Positions 17,953 through 28,091 of a stretch of DNA of 64,000 nucleotides are shown here, piece by piece. Numbering within the stretch: position 1 is the stretch's first letter; each line of letters starts with the position of its first letter. The position numbers and the translations under genes are program-made. Origin of the DNA: CAZLFQ01 sp964625465 (GTDB taxonomy: Bacteria > Pseudomonadota > Alphaproteobacteria > Rickettsiales > Midichloriaceae); assembly GCA_964625465.1 (NCBI GenBank), contig CAZVFD010000005.1, forward strand, positions 1 to 64,000, read 5' to 3'. Under the pieces are notes generated by a model. That model made no database searches and was not told the origin of the DNA. It saw only the letters and a list, made by a program, of their open reading frames with translations.

Positions 17953-18660
17953 ATGATCGAGCATTTGGAAATACAAACCTTTGATGAACTTGAATCCACG
18001 CAAACTTATGCAAAAAATGAGTTAGAGGCTGGGAGATTAAGTCATTTCACAGTGATATCTGCCCAAAACCAAACCTCTGGCAAAGGGCGAAATACCAAAG
18101 TTTGGCAAAGCAAAAAAGGGGATGTCACGATAACAATCATTCTGCCTGCCACTAGTAAAGATCAGCAAGTCTCTTACGTTGCAGGTGTCGCGCTTTTAGA
18201 GAGTATAAGGGCGTTTTATCCATCGTTATTGCCTCAATTAAAATGGGTCAATGATGTCTTAATTGATGAGAAGAAGGTCTGCGGGATTTTGCTTGAGAAA
18301 GTAAACAACACTCTACTTGTAGGAATAGGCGTAAACCTAGGTGAGGCTCCAGTTTCGCCAGATTTTAATGCATGTAGCCTTAAGGATTATGGGCGACAAA
18401 TTAAAGCAGAGGAGTTTATTTCTATTTTGTTGGATAAATTTAAAACCAAATATAATACATGGCAGCAGCTTGGTTTTAGCCCAATTAGAAATATTTGGAA
18501 AAAGCATTGCTACCGGTTCGGAGAGCGAATTAAAGTTGGCTTTGCTGATGGAACAGAGGTAAATGGCCGATTTAAGGATATAGATAACGACGGCATGCTG
18601 ATCCTAGGCATAGATGATAAAGAGCGCTTCATTGATGCTGGAGAAATTTTCAAACTATAA
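17953..18660 (+). CDS. birA: Biotin-[acetyl-CoA-carboxylase] ligase
   Basis: Attaches biotin to the acetyl-CoA carboxylase carrier protein. A 235-aa catalytic-only form with no N-terminal helix-turn-helix, so it does not act as a biotin repressor. The biotinyl-AMP loop GKGRNTKVWQSKKGD corresponds to GRGRxGRxW. KWVNDVLIDEKKVCGILLE is the core signature and GIGVNLG follows. The C-terminal SH3-like domain is present (about 185-235). Confidence 0.92.
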   Translation: MIEHLEIQTFDELESTQTYAKNELEAGRLSHFTVISAQNQTSGKGRNTKVWQSKKGDVTITIILPATSKDQQVSYVAGVALLESIRAFYPSLLPQLKWVNDVLIDEKKVCGILLEKVNNTLLVGIGVNLGEAPVSPDFNACSLKDYGRQIKAEEFISILLDKFKTKYNTWQQLGFSPIRNIWKKHCYRFGERIKVGFADGTEVNGRFKDIDNDGMLILGIDDKERFIDAGEIFKL

Positions 18661-18739
18661 TATAATTTTGGAAATTAACTATTTTTTAACCTTCTCAAAG
18701 TAGAATTAGAGCCATGAAGTTAGGTACAGGTGGTTCTTT

Positions 18740-21700
18740 ATGGTCAAATATATCTCTGAAGGTTGGGTACAAAATGGTGCATACGAAAAAGTTGGTCTCG
18801 CAATTGAGAATGCAGACGTTGGTGCAGTAAGAGCAGCATTGCAAAGTGTTGATGATTCAAAAGGTATCAGTGGAAAGTCAAACCTTAATGAGGTGAAAAA
18901 AAACGCTGATGGCGAGTCGCGATCAATATTTGAAGTGGCGATGGATGTATTTATCAATGCTGAACCTAATAAGCGCGAAGCAGCGTTTGCAGTAATACAA
19001 GAATTGGCAACCAGTGATAAAGTTATTAAAAGTACTCATTCAATTTCCGAAGCATTAGTTACTTTGATTGAGGTTCTAAAAACAGATCCAATTGAAGCTA
19101 GGAAACAACGTCGTCAAAATTTGAAAGAAGCGCGTAAGCAACGTCGCAAAGAAGAACAAGGTATAACCATTCCACCAGAAGAAACCGCAAAAGAGACCAA
19201 GACTATTACTGTCTTAGATCCTGAGTTAAAAAAAGAATATCTAACTAAATTTGAAGATTTATTATCTCGCCTTCTGACAACCAATCATGAATTTCAGGAA
19301 AACTTGTACAAGTCTGCTTTCTTCTTAGATTTGGTTGAAGACTTGAAAAACAAGGTTGATGCAAAGAAATTTTTTGACATTGTAAATGTTAATACTGCAA
19401 GCCTTTTGGAACAAGAGTCTACTCGTGAGTTTTCTGTATTAATTCAAAAAGGATATATTAATAAGGACTCTATTTCAGACTACTTAGCAGGTGAGATTCT
19501 AAACTTTTACAAAACGCATAAGCCATCTTTTACTTGGGAAAAGATGAGAGAAGTAGTTGGCAACAAGCTAACACCAGATTACATAATTGAAAGATTGTCA
19601 GATGCCATTAAATCTAATTCCAAAGATGAAGCAGAAAAGTTACTAGAATATTATAGAGCTCATAAAGCAGAATTCGCTGGAAAGATTATAGTATCAAATG
19701 CAGATCTGAAAAAATCTTATGAACAAAATAAGAGCCTTTTTAAAGAGCTGGTAGAGACTGTCCAAGCAAACTTCAATACAAAAGTACAAGAAGCTTCTAG
19801 AGTTTGGGGTACTCAAAATAAAACCGCTTTTGAGGCCGCTATTGAAATGGGTTCTGGTAAAGCTATTCTAAGTTCAGATGATTTTAAACCATCTCAAGAC
19901 GACCCATCCACATTTAAACAATTGTATGAAAACTCTAAAAACATAGAGCTTTTTAGTCTGCTTCTGAAAAAAGAAAATGCAGTCAGTGCAGCTGAACTCA
20001 AAGCTTTTCTTGCGAAAGCAATAAAGGAGAATCACCCTGAAATTGCTCTCTTGCTTGTTGAATACTACATTCGCAACGAGCAAATAATGAAAGCTGAAAT
20101 AGGCAAAAACCTACTATCAACAGAAGATTTTCTTCTGGTTTCTTCTAAATCAGAAGAAAGATCTTGGGCAGCATTACAAACCTTAATTCAGGCATCTGGG
20201 GCGACTGAATTAGATAGTAAGCTTATAGTCAGAGGGTATATTTATAATTCGGAAAAAAAAGGCTTTGATCTTTTTATAGATTTACTAACCCCAGCAAGTT
20301 TGAATATTGCTATTAAAAATGGTGATATCCTGCCAAAGCAGTTGACTGCTGAGCAAATTACAAAGATCGCCAACGAAATTGCCGCCAGTTCACCGCAAGA
20401 GTTTGCACAATACTTAGATGTGATACGAGGTGTTAACGAAAATCTTCTGGATGAAGTAGTTAAGCTAACAATAAATGATATAAATCTAATAGAAGTTCTT
20501 GGTAGTAAAGGCTTAGTGAAGGACATGTTAAAGATGTCAGCAATAGAGCTCTACAAGGGCAATAAATTACTATTGTTAGACATATTAATTGATAAAAAAC
20601 TAATTAAACTGACGGGGCAAGATGACAAAGGTAATACCTTGCTTCACTACGCAATTGCGAATGGTCACTTTAGATTCGCTGAAAGAATAATTGCTGAAGT
20701 GGGCAAGGAAAAAATCAATGATAAAATTCTGGTTCAAGTTCCAAACAAAGATGGGGTTACACCACTTCTTCAGCTCTTGCAACAACCGTATTCAAAAGAA
20801 AAAAGCTCTCTTATGGGCATGATAATGATGACTAAAGGTTTTAAGTATACAGGGGAAAAGATAGATAAAAAAATTGGCCATATCATCAGTTCTATAAAAG
20901 ACAAAGATACAGCTAAAGATTTCTTAGTGTACTTAGAGCAAGTTAAAACTAAGAATGCAAGTTTCAAAGAGCGATTAGTAGAAATTTTCACTCAAGCGTT
21001 GCTAACTAATAATACTGCAGTAACCCTAGCAGTTTTAGAGAATTATAATAGTTCAATGGTTAATGTTAATCATGTAACATATACGGATAAGAAGGGTAAG
21101 ACATACGGTGCTGCTCCATTATTTATGGCGTACATGAATGGTAACGTTGAGCTAATAGACAAGTTACTTCAAAATAAAAAAATCGATATAAACAAGATTG
21201 GGCCAAATGATCTTACATTGCTCCACCAAGCAGCGCTTGATGGCCAACAAAAAATTGTTGATAAAATTCTAAAGACTAGTGGAGTAGATCCAAATCTTAC
21301 TACAAAAGTAAACAAGCATCCAATTTTTGATGTACTAGCTGCTATAGAATTATTTGAAGCAAAACCTAAGTTAGATGAAGCTGAGAAAAAACGTCTGTCT
21401 GGCCTAAAAGATACCTTCGACTTGTTAGCTGCTAGTCCAAAGGTGAATATCAATGCCGTTGATTCAAAAGGGAATACTCCTGCTATAATAATGTATAAAC
21501 GTATCCAGAGCGTATCTGCTAGGATTAAGCAGCTCGAAGAAATCGCAGCTCAAAAACCTAAAGGTGTAGTTGACTCAATGAAGGAAGCTGTGAACAGTAT
21601 ATTTTCTGATAACGCAAATGAGCTTGCAAAACTCAGAGAGTATAAAAAATTCCTAGACTCTGGATTCAGAACCTTAATGGCAAATCCAAAAGTAGATTTG

Positions 21701-24240
21701 CTAGTGAACAACAAAGACGAGCAAAATATAGTTATACTATCTATTCAAAATCAAGATACCGAAACACTTGAAGCTACCATTGGCCAAAATAAAAAAGGGG
21801 AGAAACTAAACCCAATTTTTAACAATCCGGATACGAATGGTAATACACCAATACTTCATGCCTATGCTACAGGGAATCCAGAGATCCTAAGATTAACTTT
21901 ATTAGCTGCAGGTGGATCACCAAAAGATCTTGAAATGGGATTTAAGGCAATAAACAATGATGGCCAAAACATTCTTGTGGCAGCTTGTAAAGGTGGCAAT
22001 CTTGAAATGGTTAAGAGTGCTTTCGCTGAACTAGATCAGAAGACAGTATTTACAAGTGATAACTTAGGCAATAACTTTTTACACCATGCTTCTAGTAAAC
22101 CTGAAATTCTATCGTATTTATTAGCACAAGATAAAGAAAATATAGCTTTAGATGCTGGAATCGACTATTTTGAAGCGAATGATTGGAATGNNNNNNNNNN
22201 GACGGTCAAACACCTTTAGTAAAAGCGGTATTAGAAGGTAATACTGAGGCAGTCAAACTGCTTCTAGATAAAGGTGCGGATGTTAATTTGGCAGATAAAA
22301 ATGGCAACACTCCACTTATTTATGGATGTATCTTAAATAAGCCTGAAATCATAAATGCACTATTAGCTAGACCTGAATTAAACATACGTAAAAAGAATAA
22401 AGCAGGGGCAACTGCATATATGCATGCTGCTATTCAGAAAAGTCCTCCTCCAATGGAAGGTGAAGTTCTTAATCCAGATCAAATGTGGACAGGCAACCCA
22501 GAAATTTTGAAAGCTTTGATCTCAAGGGGAGCAGAACCGGTGTTTGGAGAGTACTACAAAGGAATCGGTGAAAAAATGCAATATATAGCGATTGAGGCTG
22601 CAGGAACTAGCTTGGTTGGATCAATCACATCTAGAATATTGGGATCAGATTCAATTACTGCCCAAAGTATTAAAATCACTGCGGCTTCTCGGGCAGCGAT
22701 GCAAACTTACAAGGCTGTTTCAATTTCAACTGAGAAGAGTATTAAAAAATTACTTTCTGGGTCTAAGACAAATAGCGCCGAAATTGATCTAGAAAATCAG
22801 TGTATGATTGGAGCGATGTCTGTGGGTAGGTTTGGCAGGGTATATCATGGTGAGAACTTAATAAAATATCTCGCTACTCAAGAAAACTTCGAAAATGCTG
22901 AGAACTCTATTTATTCTAATGAACAATTGAAAGCCAAAATAGAAGATTTATCAAAAGCACAAAGAGCTGAATTCCACGAAACTTTACAAGCAAGATATGC
23001 ACGTATACAAACTGCATTGGCTTCAAGATTCATGCCTTTTTGGACTAGGTCAACATTGAATAAAATCCAAAAGGAAATACTTGCCGCTGATGCTGAAATT
23101 TTTCTAAAACAAGATAATACTCATATCTCGGAAAAACTTAAAGATACATTCTCAATGTTGAAAGGGACAGCAAGAGATAGATTTATTGTTGGAATGCTTA
23201 CTACTGAAAACAATAAAGAGTACAAGGAGTTCAAACAACTGCTTGATGATATCCTGAAACAAAAAGTTTATGTGCCCGCTAACGTTATGTACGATGCTTT
23301 AGAATTCAACAAGCGCTATAAGCAACTAGTTCAGCAGCAAAAAAATCCTAGCCTACTACGAAGAGTATTTGGCTTTACATTCTTGAGAAGCCCAGACATT
23401 AAAAAAACTCAAACAATATGTAACGAAGCGAGACAACCTGAGTTAAGAAAATTTGAAGTTAGTATCTCTAGGGACAATTTAGTACCAATCTCGAAGGCAG
23501 GTGCTGGTAAAGAAAATAATATTCAAAATGTTGGAACTGCTGTCACGATGCTCGGTAATTTGACTGGTCAAAAGCCTGAAGATGTTGCAAATGGTATAGC
23601 ACGTGCATGTGGTAAAATTGCAGGAATTGGTTCTGGCGTAGCTACCTATGCTATAATGGATTTGGACCATGTATATAAAATGTCTATGATTGCTAGTACC
23701 GCAGGTGGAGTTGCACTAAGCGTTGCTGGTGTTGTCTCATCATTTGTTAAAACAGCATATAGCTATACTCCAGACATTACTCCAACTAGATTAGCTGTTG
23801 GCTTCGGGGCAGCTGCAATTGCTGTAGGTGGGTATATGCTGTATTCACGCTCTGGTAGCAAAATGGCAGGGAAAGCAGATGGAGAGCAAGCGTTCGTACC
23901 AAATACTTTAGCTGATTTATCTAACCCTGAGTGTAAAAAAGATGCAGCAGCTAAATACTTAGGTGAAAAAGCAAGTGCACTTAAGGTTGAGGGAATTATT
24001 CCTGAAGCTAAACTAAGTGCTGCTGTATATGCTCCCAGCATACTGGATATTGATGTCAGTAAGCAGTTGCCTATTACACGTTACGACTTCGCGCAGCAAG
24101 TATTAGCTGGGACGTCGCTTGCGGGATATGTTGAATCCAATAAGGCTATTGTAGACAGCAAAAAAGTAGTGCACAAGGTTATGGAAGTAGAAGCTGAAAA
24201 AGATAAGTCTAAAGGTGCAAGTGCTCTTGATGTGGGATAA
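18740..24240 (+). CDS. Giant ankyrin-repeat protein, split in this assembly by a gap
   Basis: One gene of about 1.8 kaa, interrupted by ten N at 22191-22200. The frame before the gap ends in the middle of an ankyrin repeat (...FEANDWN). The frame after it resumes with another (DGQTPLVKAVLEG) but in a different phase, so the real gap must be 2 (mod 3) nt long. Residues 1-620 are helical, charged and without recognised motifs. Ankyrin units are visible from about 625 (KGNTLLHYAIANGH), 791, 907, 1031, 1072 and 1108, and two or three more follow the gap (GADVNLADKNGNTPLIYG). A C-terminal domain of about 550 residues holds two or three hydrophobic, glycine-rich segments (nt 23600-23860). There is no signal peptide. 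Proteins of this kind are often host-directed effectors in Rickettsiales; that is inference. Confidence 0.85.
22191..22200. other. Assembly gap (ten N) inside the ankyrin gene
   Basis: Exactly ten N, a conventional placeholder. Reading-frame continuity requires a real length of 2 (mod 3). Ankyrin spacing allows either a few residues or about one more 33-residue repeat. Confidence 0.95.
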
Positions 24241-24304
24241 TAATATAATTGCAAAAATTATCAGAACTATTAAGCTATACTACGTGGTTTGATGAATGAG
24301 ATAT

Positions 24305-24958
24305 ATGAAGTTTTTTTTAGACACCTGTGATATTGGTGAGATTGAGCATTTGCACTCTATTGGAATGGTTGATGGCGTTACTACAAATCCCACTATTATA
24401 GCAAAATCAGGTCAGGATTTTTTTTCGGTTTTAAAACAAATTTGTAAAATTGTTAAAACGTCGGTCAGTGCTGAAGTGATTGCTACAGATCATAAAGGGA
24501 TGCTTCGAGAAGCCGAGGCGTTGCTCAAAATTGGCAAGCAAATAACCATCAAGGTGCCAATGACATGGGAAGGGCTAAAAGCATGTAAGCAGCTATCAAA
24601 AGAAGGACACAAAGTAAATGTGACTTTATGCTTTACTCCTGCTCAAGCATTACTTGCGGCTAAAGCTGGCGCAAAATACGTATCACCATTTGTCGGTAGG
24701 TTAGACGATATTGGGCAGAATGGAATGCAACTGATCGCCGAGATATGTCAGATTTTTAATCAGTACCCCGAGCTTTCAACTGAAGTGCTCGTAGCTTCGG
24801 TAAGAAATGTTAATCATATGATTGAAGCCGCAAAATTAGGCGCAGATGTTGCTACAGCACCTCCAAAGGTTATACGCGAGATGATAAACCATCCGCTTAC
24901 AGACAAAGGGATAGCCATGTTTTTAAAAGACTGGGAACAGGTGGGACAAAAAGTATGA
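24305..24958 (+). CDS. Transaldolase, small (TalC/fructose-6-phosphate aldolase) type
   Basis: A 217-aa TIM-barrel enzyme. MKFFLDTCDIGEIE at the start, VTTNPTIIAKSG, and the Schiff-base lysine in ITIKVPMTWEGLKA are diagnostic. SPFVGRLDDIG and ASVRN follow. By length it belongs to the TalC group, used as transaldolase in the non-oxidative pentose phosphate pathway. An ATG three codons upstream (24296) is possible, but family alignment favours 24305. Its stop overlaps the flgB start (ATGA), so a sugar enzyme is translationally coupled to flagellar genes. Confidence 0.92.
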   Translation: MKFFLDTCDIGEIEHLHSIGMVDGVTTNPTIIAKSGQDFFSVLKQICKIVKTSVSAEVIATDHKGMLREAEALLKIGKQITIKVPMTWEGLKACKQLSKEGHKVNVTLCFTPAQALLAAKAGAKYVSPFVGRLDDIGQNGMQLIAEICQIFNQYPELSTEVLVASVRNVNHMIEAAKLGADVATAPPKVIREMINHPLTDKGIAMFLKDWEQVGQKV

Positions 24959-25371
24959 AACATTTATTAACAGTGTTATTGTTAATACCTATCTCTTTAC
25001 AAGCATCAGAGCTTGATAGTTTTTACGATCAAATGCGGTTTTTGGCGCAGCGTGATAAAATTATTTCAGAAAATATCGCTAATGCAGACACACCAAAATA
25101 TCAACCTAAAGATTTAAGAAAAAAAAGCTCCAAAGACGCAGATATGAATATGTCAGTAACACACCCAGGGCATATGGATTTAGACGGAGGTACAGGTAAC
25201 TTTGAGCTGACGAAAGCAGAGATTCTTGAGATGAAACCAAATGGAAATGCTGTAACTTTGGAAAATGAAATGCTCAAAAAATCTGAAAACTCCTTGCGCT
25301 TGATGGAAGCAACAAATCTGTATAACAAATCGAGACTAATGTTGAAAACTGCAATCAACGGTAGCAAATGA
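24955..25371 (+). CDS. flgB: Flagellar basal-body rod protein FlgB with an N-terminal signal peptide
   Basis: Proximal rod subunit. NIANADTPKYQ at residues 40-50 is the rod-protein signature, and the C-terminal ENSLRLMEATNLYNKSRLMLKTAI fits FlgB. The first 17 residues (MKHLLTVLLLIPISLQA) look like a Sec signal peptide. After removal, the remaining N-terminus matches the normal FlgB start in length. Rod proteins usually have no such peptide because the flagellar type III apparatus exports them. The start is fixed by the ATGA overlap with the transaldolase gene. The next gene, flgC, shows the same oddity. Confidence 0.9.
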   Translation: MKHLLTVLLLIPISLQASELDSFYDQMRFLAQRDKIISENIANADTPKYQPKDLRKKSSKDADMNMSVTHPGHMDLDGGTGNFELTKAEILEMKPNGNAVTLENEMLKKSENSLRLMEATNLYNKSRLMLKTAINGSK

Positions 25372-25835
25372 TTAGGATCGCCATTACACTGTTACTTTTT
25401 ATTTTTCCATTTACCGCAATGGCTACTGATAGTCTGACGGCATCGCAAAGAATTTCTGCACATGGGATGAGGGCACAGAGCGAAAGGCTTAAAGTTATCT
25501 CCCAAAACATTGCAAATGCAAATTCCACAGGGAAAAGCCCTACCGAAGAACCGTATAGACGTAAAATGCCACTTATCAAATCACAGTATGATCAAAGCAT
25601 TAAGTCTGATATGGTTAAGGTAGATAAAATCATTAGAGATAAATCAGAATTTAAGTTAAGATATGAGCCACATCATCCTGCTGCAGATAAGAATGGCTAT
25701 GTTCGCTATCCAAACATAGATATTCCACTCGAAACAGTAGATGCGAAAGAGGCTCAGAGGACTTATGAAGCTAATATGAGTGCTTTGGAAATTGCAAAAT
25801 CTAACCAAGTACGCTTAATTGAGGCATTGAAATAA
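25368..25835 (+). CDS. flgC: Flagellar basal-body rod protein FlgC with an N-terminal signal peptide
   Basis: Second proximal rod subunit, 155 aa. The rod motif ISQNIANANST is at about 45-54. The GYVRYPNIDIPLETVDAKEAQRTYEANMSALE-type C-terminus is typical of FlgC (GYV and P-N-ID are conserved). Residues 1-19 form a textbook signal peptide ending AMA before Thr20. The ATG overlaps the flgB stop (ATGA). Canonical FlgC starts where the predicted mature protein starts here. Confidence 0.92.
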   Translation: MIRIAITLLLFIFPFTAMATDSLTASQRISAHGMRAQSERLKVISQNIANANSTGKSPTEEPYRRKMPLIKSQYDQSIKSDMVKVDKIIRDKSEFKLRYEPHHPAADKNGYVRYPNIDIPLETVDAKEAQRTYEANMSALEIAKSNQVRLIEALK

Positions 25836-26249
25836 ATGGCTATAGAAAGTATTCAGGCGATACAAGCTTATAATAAGGTTCTTAAGGCGAGCCAAGGGAT
25901 AAAGCCGCAAGAATCTTTGCGTGCTGCGGAGAATACAATGAACGTTCTGCGTGCGGGGGATAACTTAGAAGTTGTATCAATAGGGAAGCAAGGTTCTCCT
26001 GTTAGACTCTTTCCTGAGGTTTTGGGCGATGTTGTAAAAGAACAAACGAAAAAAATTAAGTTTGCTGATAGAAGAGTCAAGAACTTAGTTTCTTCTGAAG
26101 ATGAAGAAGGTGGTAGCTCTTCAGGTGGGGGCGATTTAATTGAGATCATGGCAGCAGTCAATGAATCTGAAATGGCACTACAAATAGTAGTCGCTGCTCG
26201 CGATAGGTTTATTAATTCCTATCAAGAAATCATGAAAATGCCACTGTAA
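25836..26249 (+). CDS. fliE: Flagellar hook-basal body protein FliE
   Basis: Joins the MS ring to the rod. The C-terminal half carries the family core (LIEIMAAVNESEMALQIVV, then ARDRFINSYQEIMKMPL). At 137 aa it is longer than enterobacterial FliE (about 104). It contains a Ser/Gly-rich linker, EEGGSSSGGG, before the core. It has no signal peptide, unlike its neighbours flgB and flgC. It starts directly after the flgC stop. Confidence 0.92.
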   Translation: MAIESIQAIQAYNKVLKASQGIKPQESLRAAENTMNVLRAGDNLEVVSIGKQGSPVRLFPEVLGDVVKEQTKKIKFADRRVKNLVSSEDEEGGSSSGGGDLIEIMAAVNESEMALQIVVAARDRFINSYQEIMKMPL

Positions 26250-26277
26250 AATCTATAAATTAAATTTAGAGGAAGTA

Positions 26278-27036
26278 ATGAAAAAATTCTTATTGTTTTT
26301 TTTGGTTATACTGGTTTCGCTGATTGTGGGACTTTATACTTATCTTGATCTATTAGCAGAAAAGGCAATTGAGAAGTATGGCCTGCAAGCTCTGGGGGTT
26401 CCAGTGACTGTTGGTAAAATTAGCGTGAAGTTGCAAGAAGGCAAATTTACATTTAAAGATGTGAAGATTCAAAATCCAGAAGGGTTCAAGTATGCAAACG
26501 CTGTTGAAATTGGACAACTAAACGCACAAATAGAATTGAAGAGTCTATTAGAGAAGGTGGTTATTATTCATGCAATTAATATTAATAACCCTAATATTTT
26601 TTATGAGATAGGAGTGGGTGGTGATAATATAAAACAACTCAAAAAAAATACTGCAGCTAGTAAAAATACCGCAGCAAAGACTTCTTCTGCAAATGATACA
26701 AAATCAGTAGGCGCCGAATCTAAAAAAATCATTATTAGTAAGCTTTTTATTAATAAGGCAAAAGTAAATGCAGTGGTTGAACATGTTACAGAAAAGTCTT
26801 TAACCTTGCCAGATATATATATTCAGAATATTGGAAAAGATTCTAATGGTGTTACAGTTGAAAATGCAGCAGATCAGGTCTTGCGTGAACTCACCAAAGC
26901 AATTTCTAAGGTTAATATTCAGACCTTGATAAATGATATACTCAATATTCCAAATAATCTTGATGGGGTAAAATCTCAAATCCAAGATCAAGTTGATGGT
27001 ATTAAAAGCGATCTTAACAAATTATTTAGTAAGTAA
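26278..27036 (+). CDS. AsmA-like envelope protein
   Basis: A 252-aa protein anchored by an N-terminal hydrophobic segment (about 3-25). The part after it (AEKAIEKYGLQALGVPVTVGKISVKLQEGKFTFKDVKIQNPEGF) has the beta-rich chorein-N/AsmA/DUF748 pattern. This suggests a short periplasmic bridge-like protein in lipid transport. A Lys/Ala/Ser-rich linker sits at about 120-150. The last 60 residues are helical. A good AGAGGAAG site precedes the ATG. It stands between fliE and the transporter gene; a flagellar role is not indicated. Confidence 0.65.
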   Translation: MKKFLLFFLVILVSLIVGLYTYLDLLAEKAIEKYGLQALGVPVTVGKISVKLQEGKFTFKDVKIQNPEGFKYANAVEIGQLNAQIELKSLLEKVVIIHAININNPNIFYEIGVGGDNIKQLKKNTAASKNTAAKTSSANDTKSVGAESKKIIISKLFINKAKVNAVVEHVTEKSLTLPDIYIQNIGKDSNGVTVENAADQVLRELTKAISKVNIQTLINDILNIPNNLDGVKSQIQDQVDGIKSDLNKLFSK

Positions 27037-28020
27037 ATGTTTTTTGATTTAATTGGCAGCAATCTTATATCTCCACCTATTTTGTTTTTCATCTTGGGAA
27101 TCGGAGCGGGTTTTATAAAATCTGATTTAGACATTCCAAAAAGTATTAGCAGATATTTATCGATCTATTTGATGATGTCCATAGGCTTCAAAGGTGGAGT
27201 GGTAATAGCGAATGAGCCACATTTCTCTTGGAACATATTAGTTCTTATGCTTGCTGGAGTATTGGCAAGCTTTGTAATGCCATTTTTGGGATACGTTCTG
27301 CTTACCAAAACTACAAGGCTAGATAAGGTTACGGCATCAGCTGTTGCTGCACATTATGGATCAATAAGTCTAGTTACGTTTGTGACCGCTACATCATTTC
27401 TCAAAAAGCAGCAGATAGATTTTGACGGATATATCGTGGCAGTATTAGCTTTGATGGAAGCCCCAGCAATTTTATCGGGTCTTTATATCGCGCATCGTGC
27501 GGCACCTAAAACATTAGCTTATGGCAAAAAAGTAAATAGCAAATTAGCTAGAGATATATTTACGAATGGGGCAATTCTATTGTTGTTTGGTTCTTTTATT
27601 ATTGGGCTTATTACGGGTCAAAGAGGTTATGATCAATTAGAAGGGTTCCTAATAACACCATTTTATGGGATCTTGACTTTATTCTTACTCGATATGGGAA
27701 TTGTGGTTTCAAAACAGATGCATAATGTTCCTAAGCTAGAATTCAATTTGTTAGTATTTGGCATATATATGCCGATGATTGGGGGGGCACTTGGCGTTAC
27801 ATCAAGCTTCCTTTTAGACTTATCTTTGGGCACTGGTATGTTGTTTACTGTGCTTTTAGCAAGCGCCTCTTACATCGCAGTGCCTGCTGCAATGCGCCTT
27901 GCATTGCCAGACGCTAAAACTGCAATTTATTTGCCGCTCTCTTTGGCCATCACGTTTCCATTTAATATACTAATAGGAATACCATTATATTATGCAGTTT
28001 GTAGCAGGTTGCTTGGGTAA
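27037..28020 (+). CDS. SbtA-type sodium-dependent bicarbonate transporter
   Basis: A 327-aa inner-membrane protein with about ten hydrophobic segments. SPPILFFILGIGAGF at the start, SRYLSIYLMMSIGFKGG, AAHYGSISLVTFVTA and LALMEAPAILSG are the pattern of the SbtA (DUF897) family, known from cyanobacterial carbon concentration. A heterotroph could use bicarbonate for anaplerotic or biotin-dependent carboxylations (birA is in the window). It begins directly after the AsmA-like stop. A PII-like SbtB partner is not adjacent. Confidence 0.85.
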   Translation: MFFDLIGSNLISPPILFFILGIGAGFIKSDLDIPKSISRYLSIYLMMSIGFKGGVVIANEPHFSWNILVLMLAGVLASFVMPFLGYVLLTKTTRLDKVTASAVAAHYGSISLVTFVTATSFLKKQQIDFDGYIVAVLALMEAPAILSGLYIAHRAAPKTLAYGKKVNSKLARDIFTNGAILLLFGSFIIGLITGQRGYDQLEGFLITPFYGILTLFLLDMGIVVSKQMHNVPKLEFNLLVFGIYMPMIGGALGVTSSFLLDLSLGTGMLFTVLLASASYIAVPAAMRLALPDAKTAIYLPLSLAITFPFNILIGIPLYYAVCSRLLG

Positions 28021-28033
28021 ATTTGGTGACTAT

Positions 28034-28060
28034 TAACCAAAAATTAACAGTTTTTGGTTA
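28034..28060. repeat. Perfect 10-bp inverted repeat between transporter and flgD
   Basis: TAACCAAAAA (28034-28043), a 7-nt loop, TTTTTGGTTA (28051-28060). No T-run follows on the plus strand, so it is a weak terminator at best. It could be an operator or a leader hairpin of flgD, whose ATG is 31 nt downstream. Confidence 0.5.
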
Positions 28061-28091
28061 GAATCATATTAAATACTGGAGAGTGTTTAGT

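Noticed and set aside
18714..18830. ATG at 18714, starting a short frame just before the ankyrin gene
   Set aside because: The frame runs for about 38 codons, then stops inside the ankyrin gene. The ATG at 18740 opens the long frame.
22183..24240. A separate second ankyrin gene starting after the gap
   Set aside because: Its apparent ATG comes just before the N run and lies in the first part's sequence; ankyrin units continue across the gap. A single gene is the simpler reading.
24242..24262. ATAATT/AATTAT inverted repeat after the ankyrin gene
   Set aside because: Only A/T pairs and no T-run follows; too weak to call a terminator.
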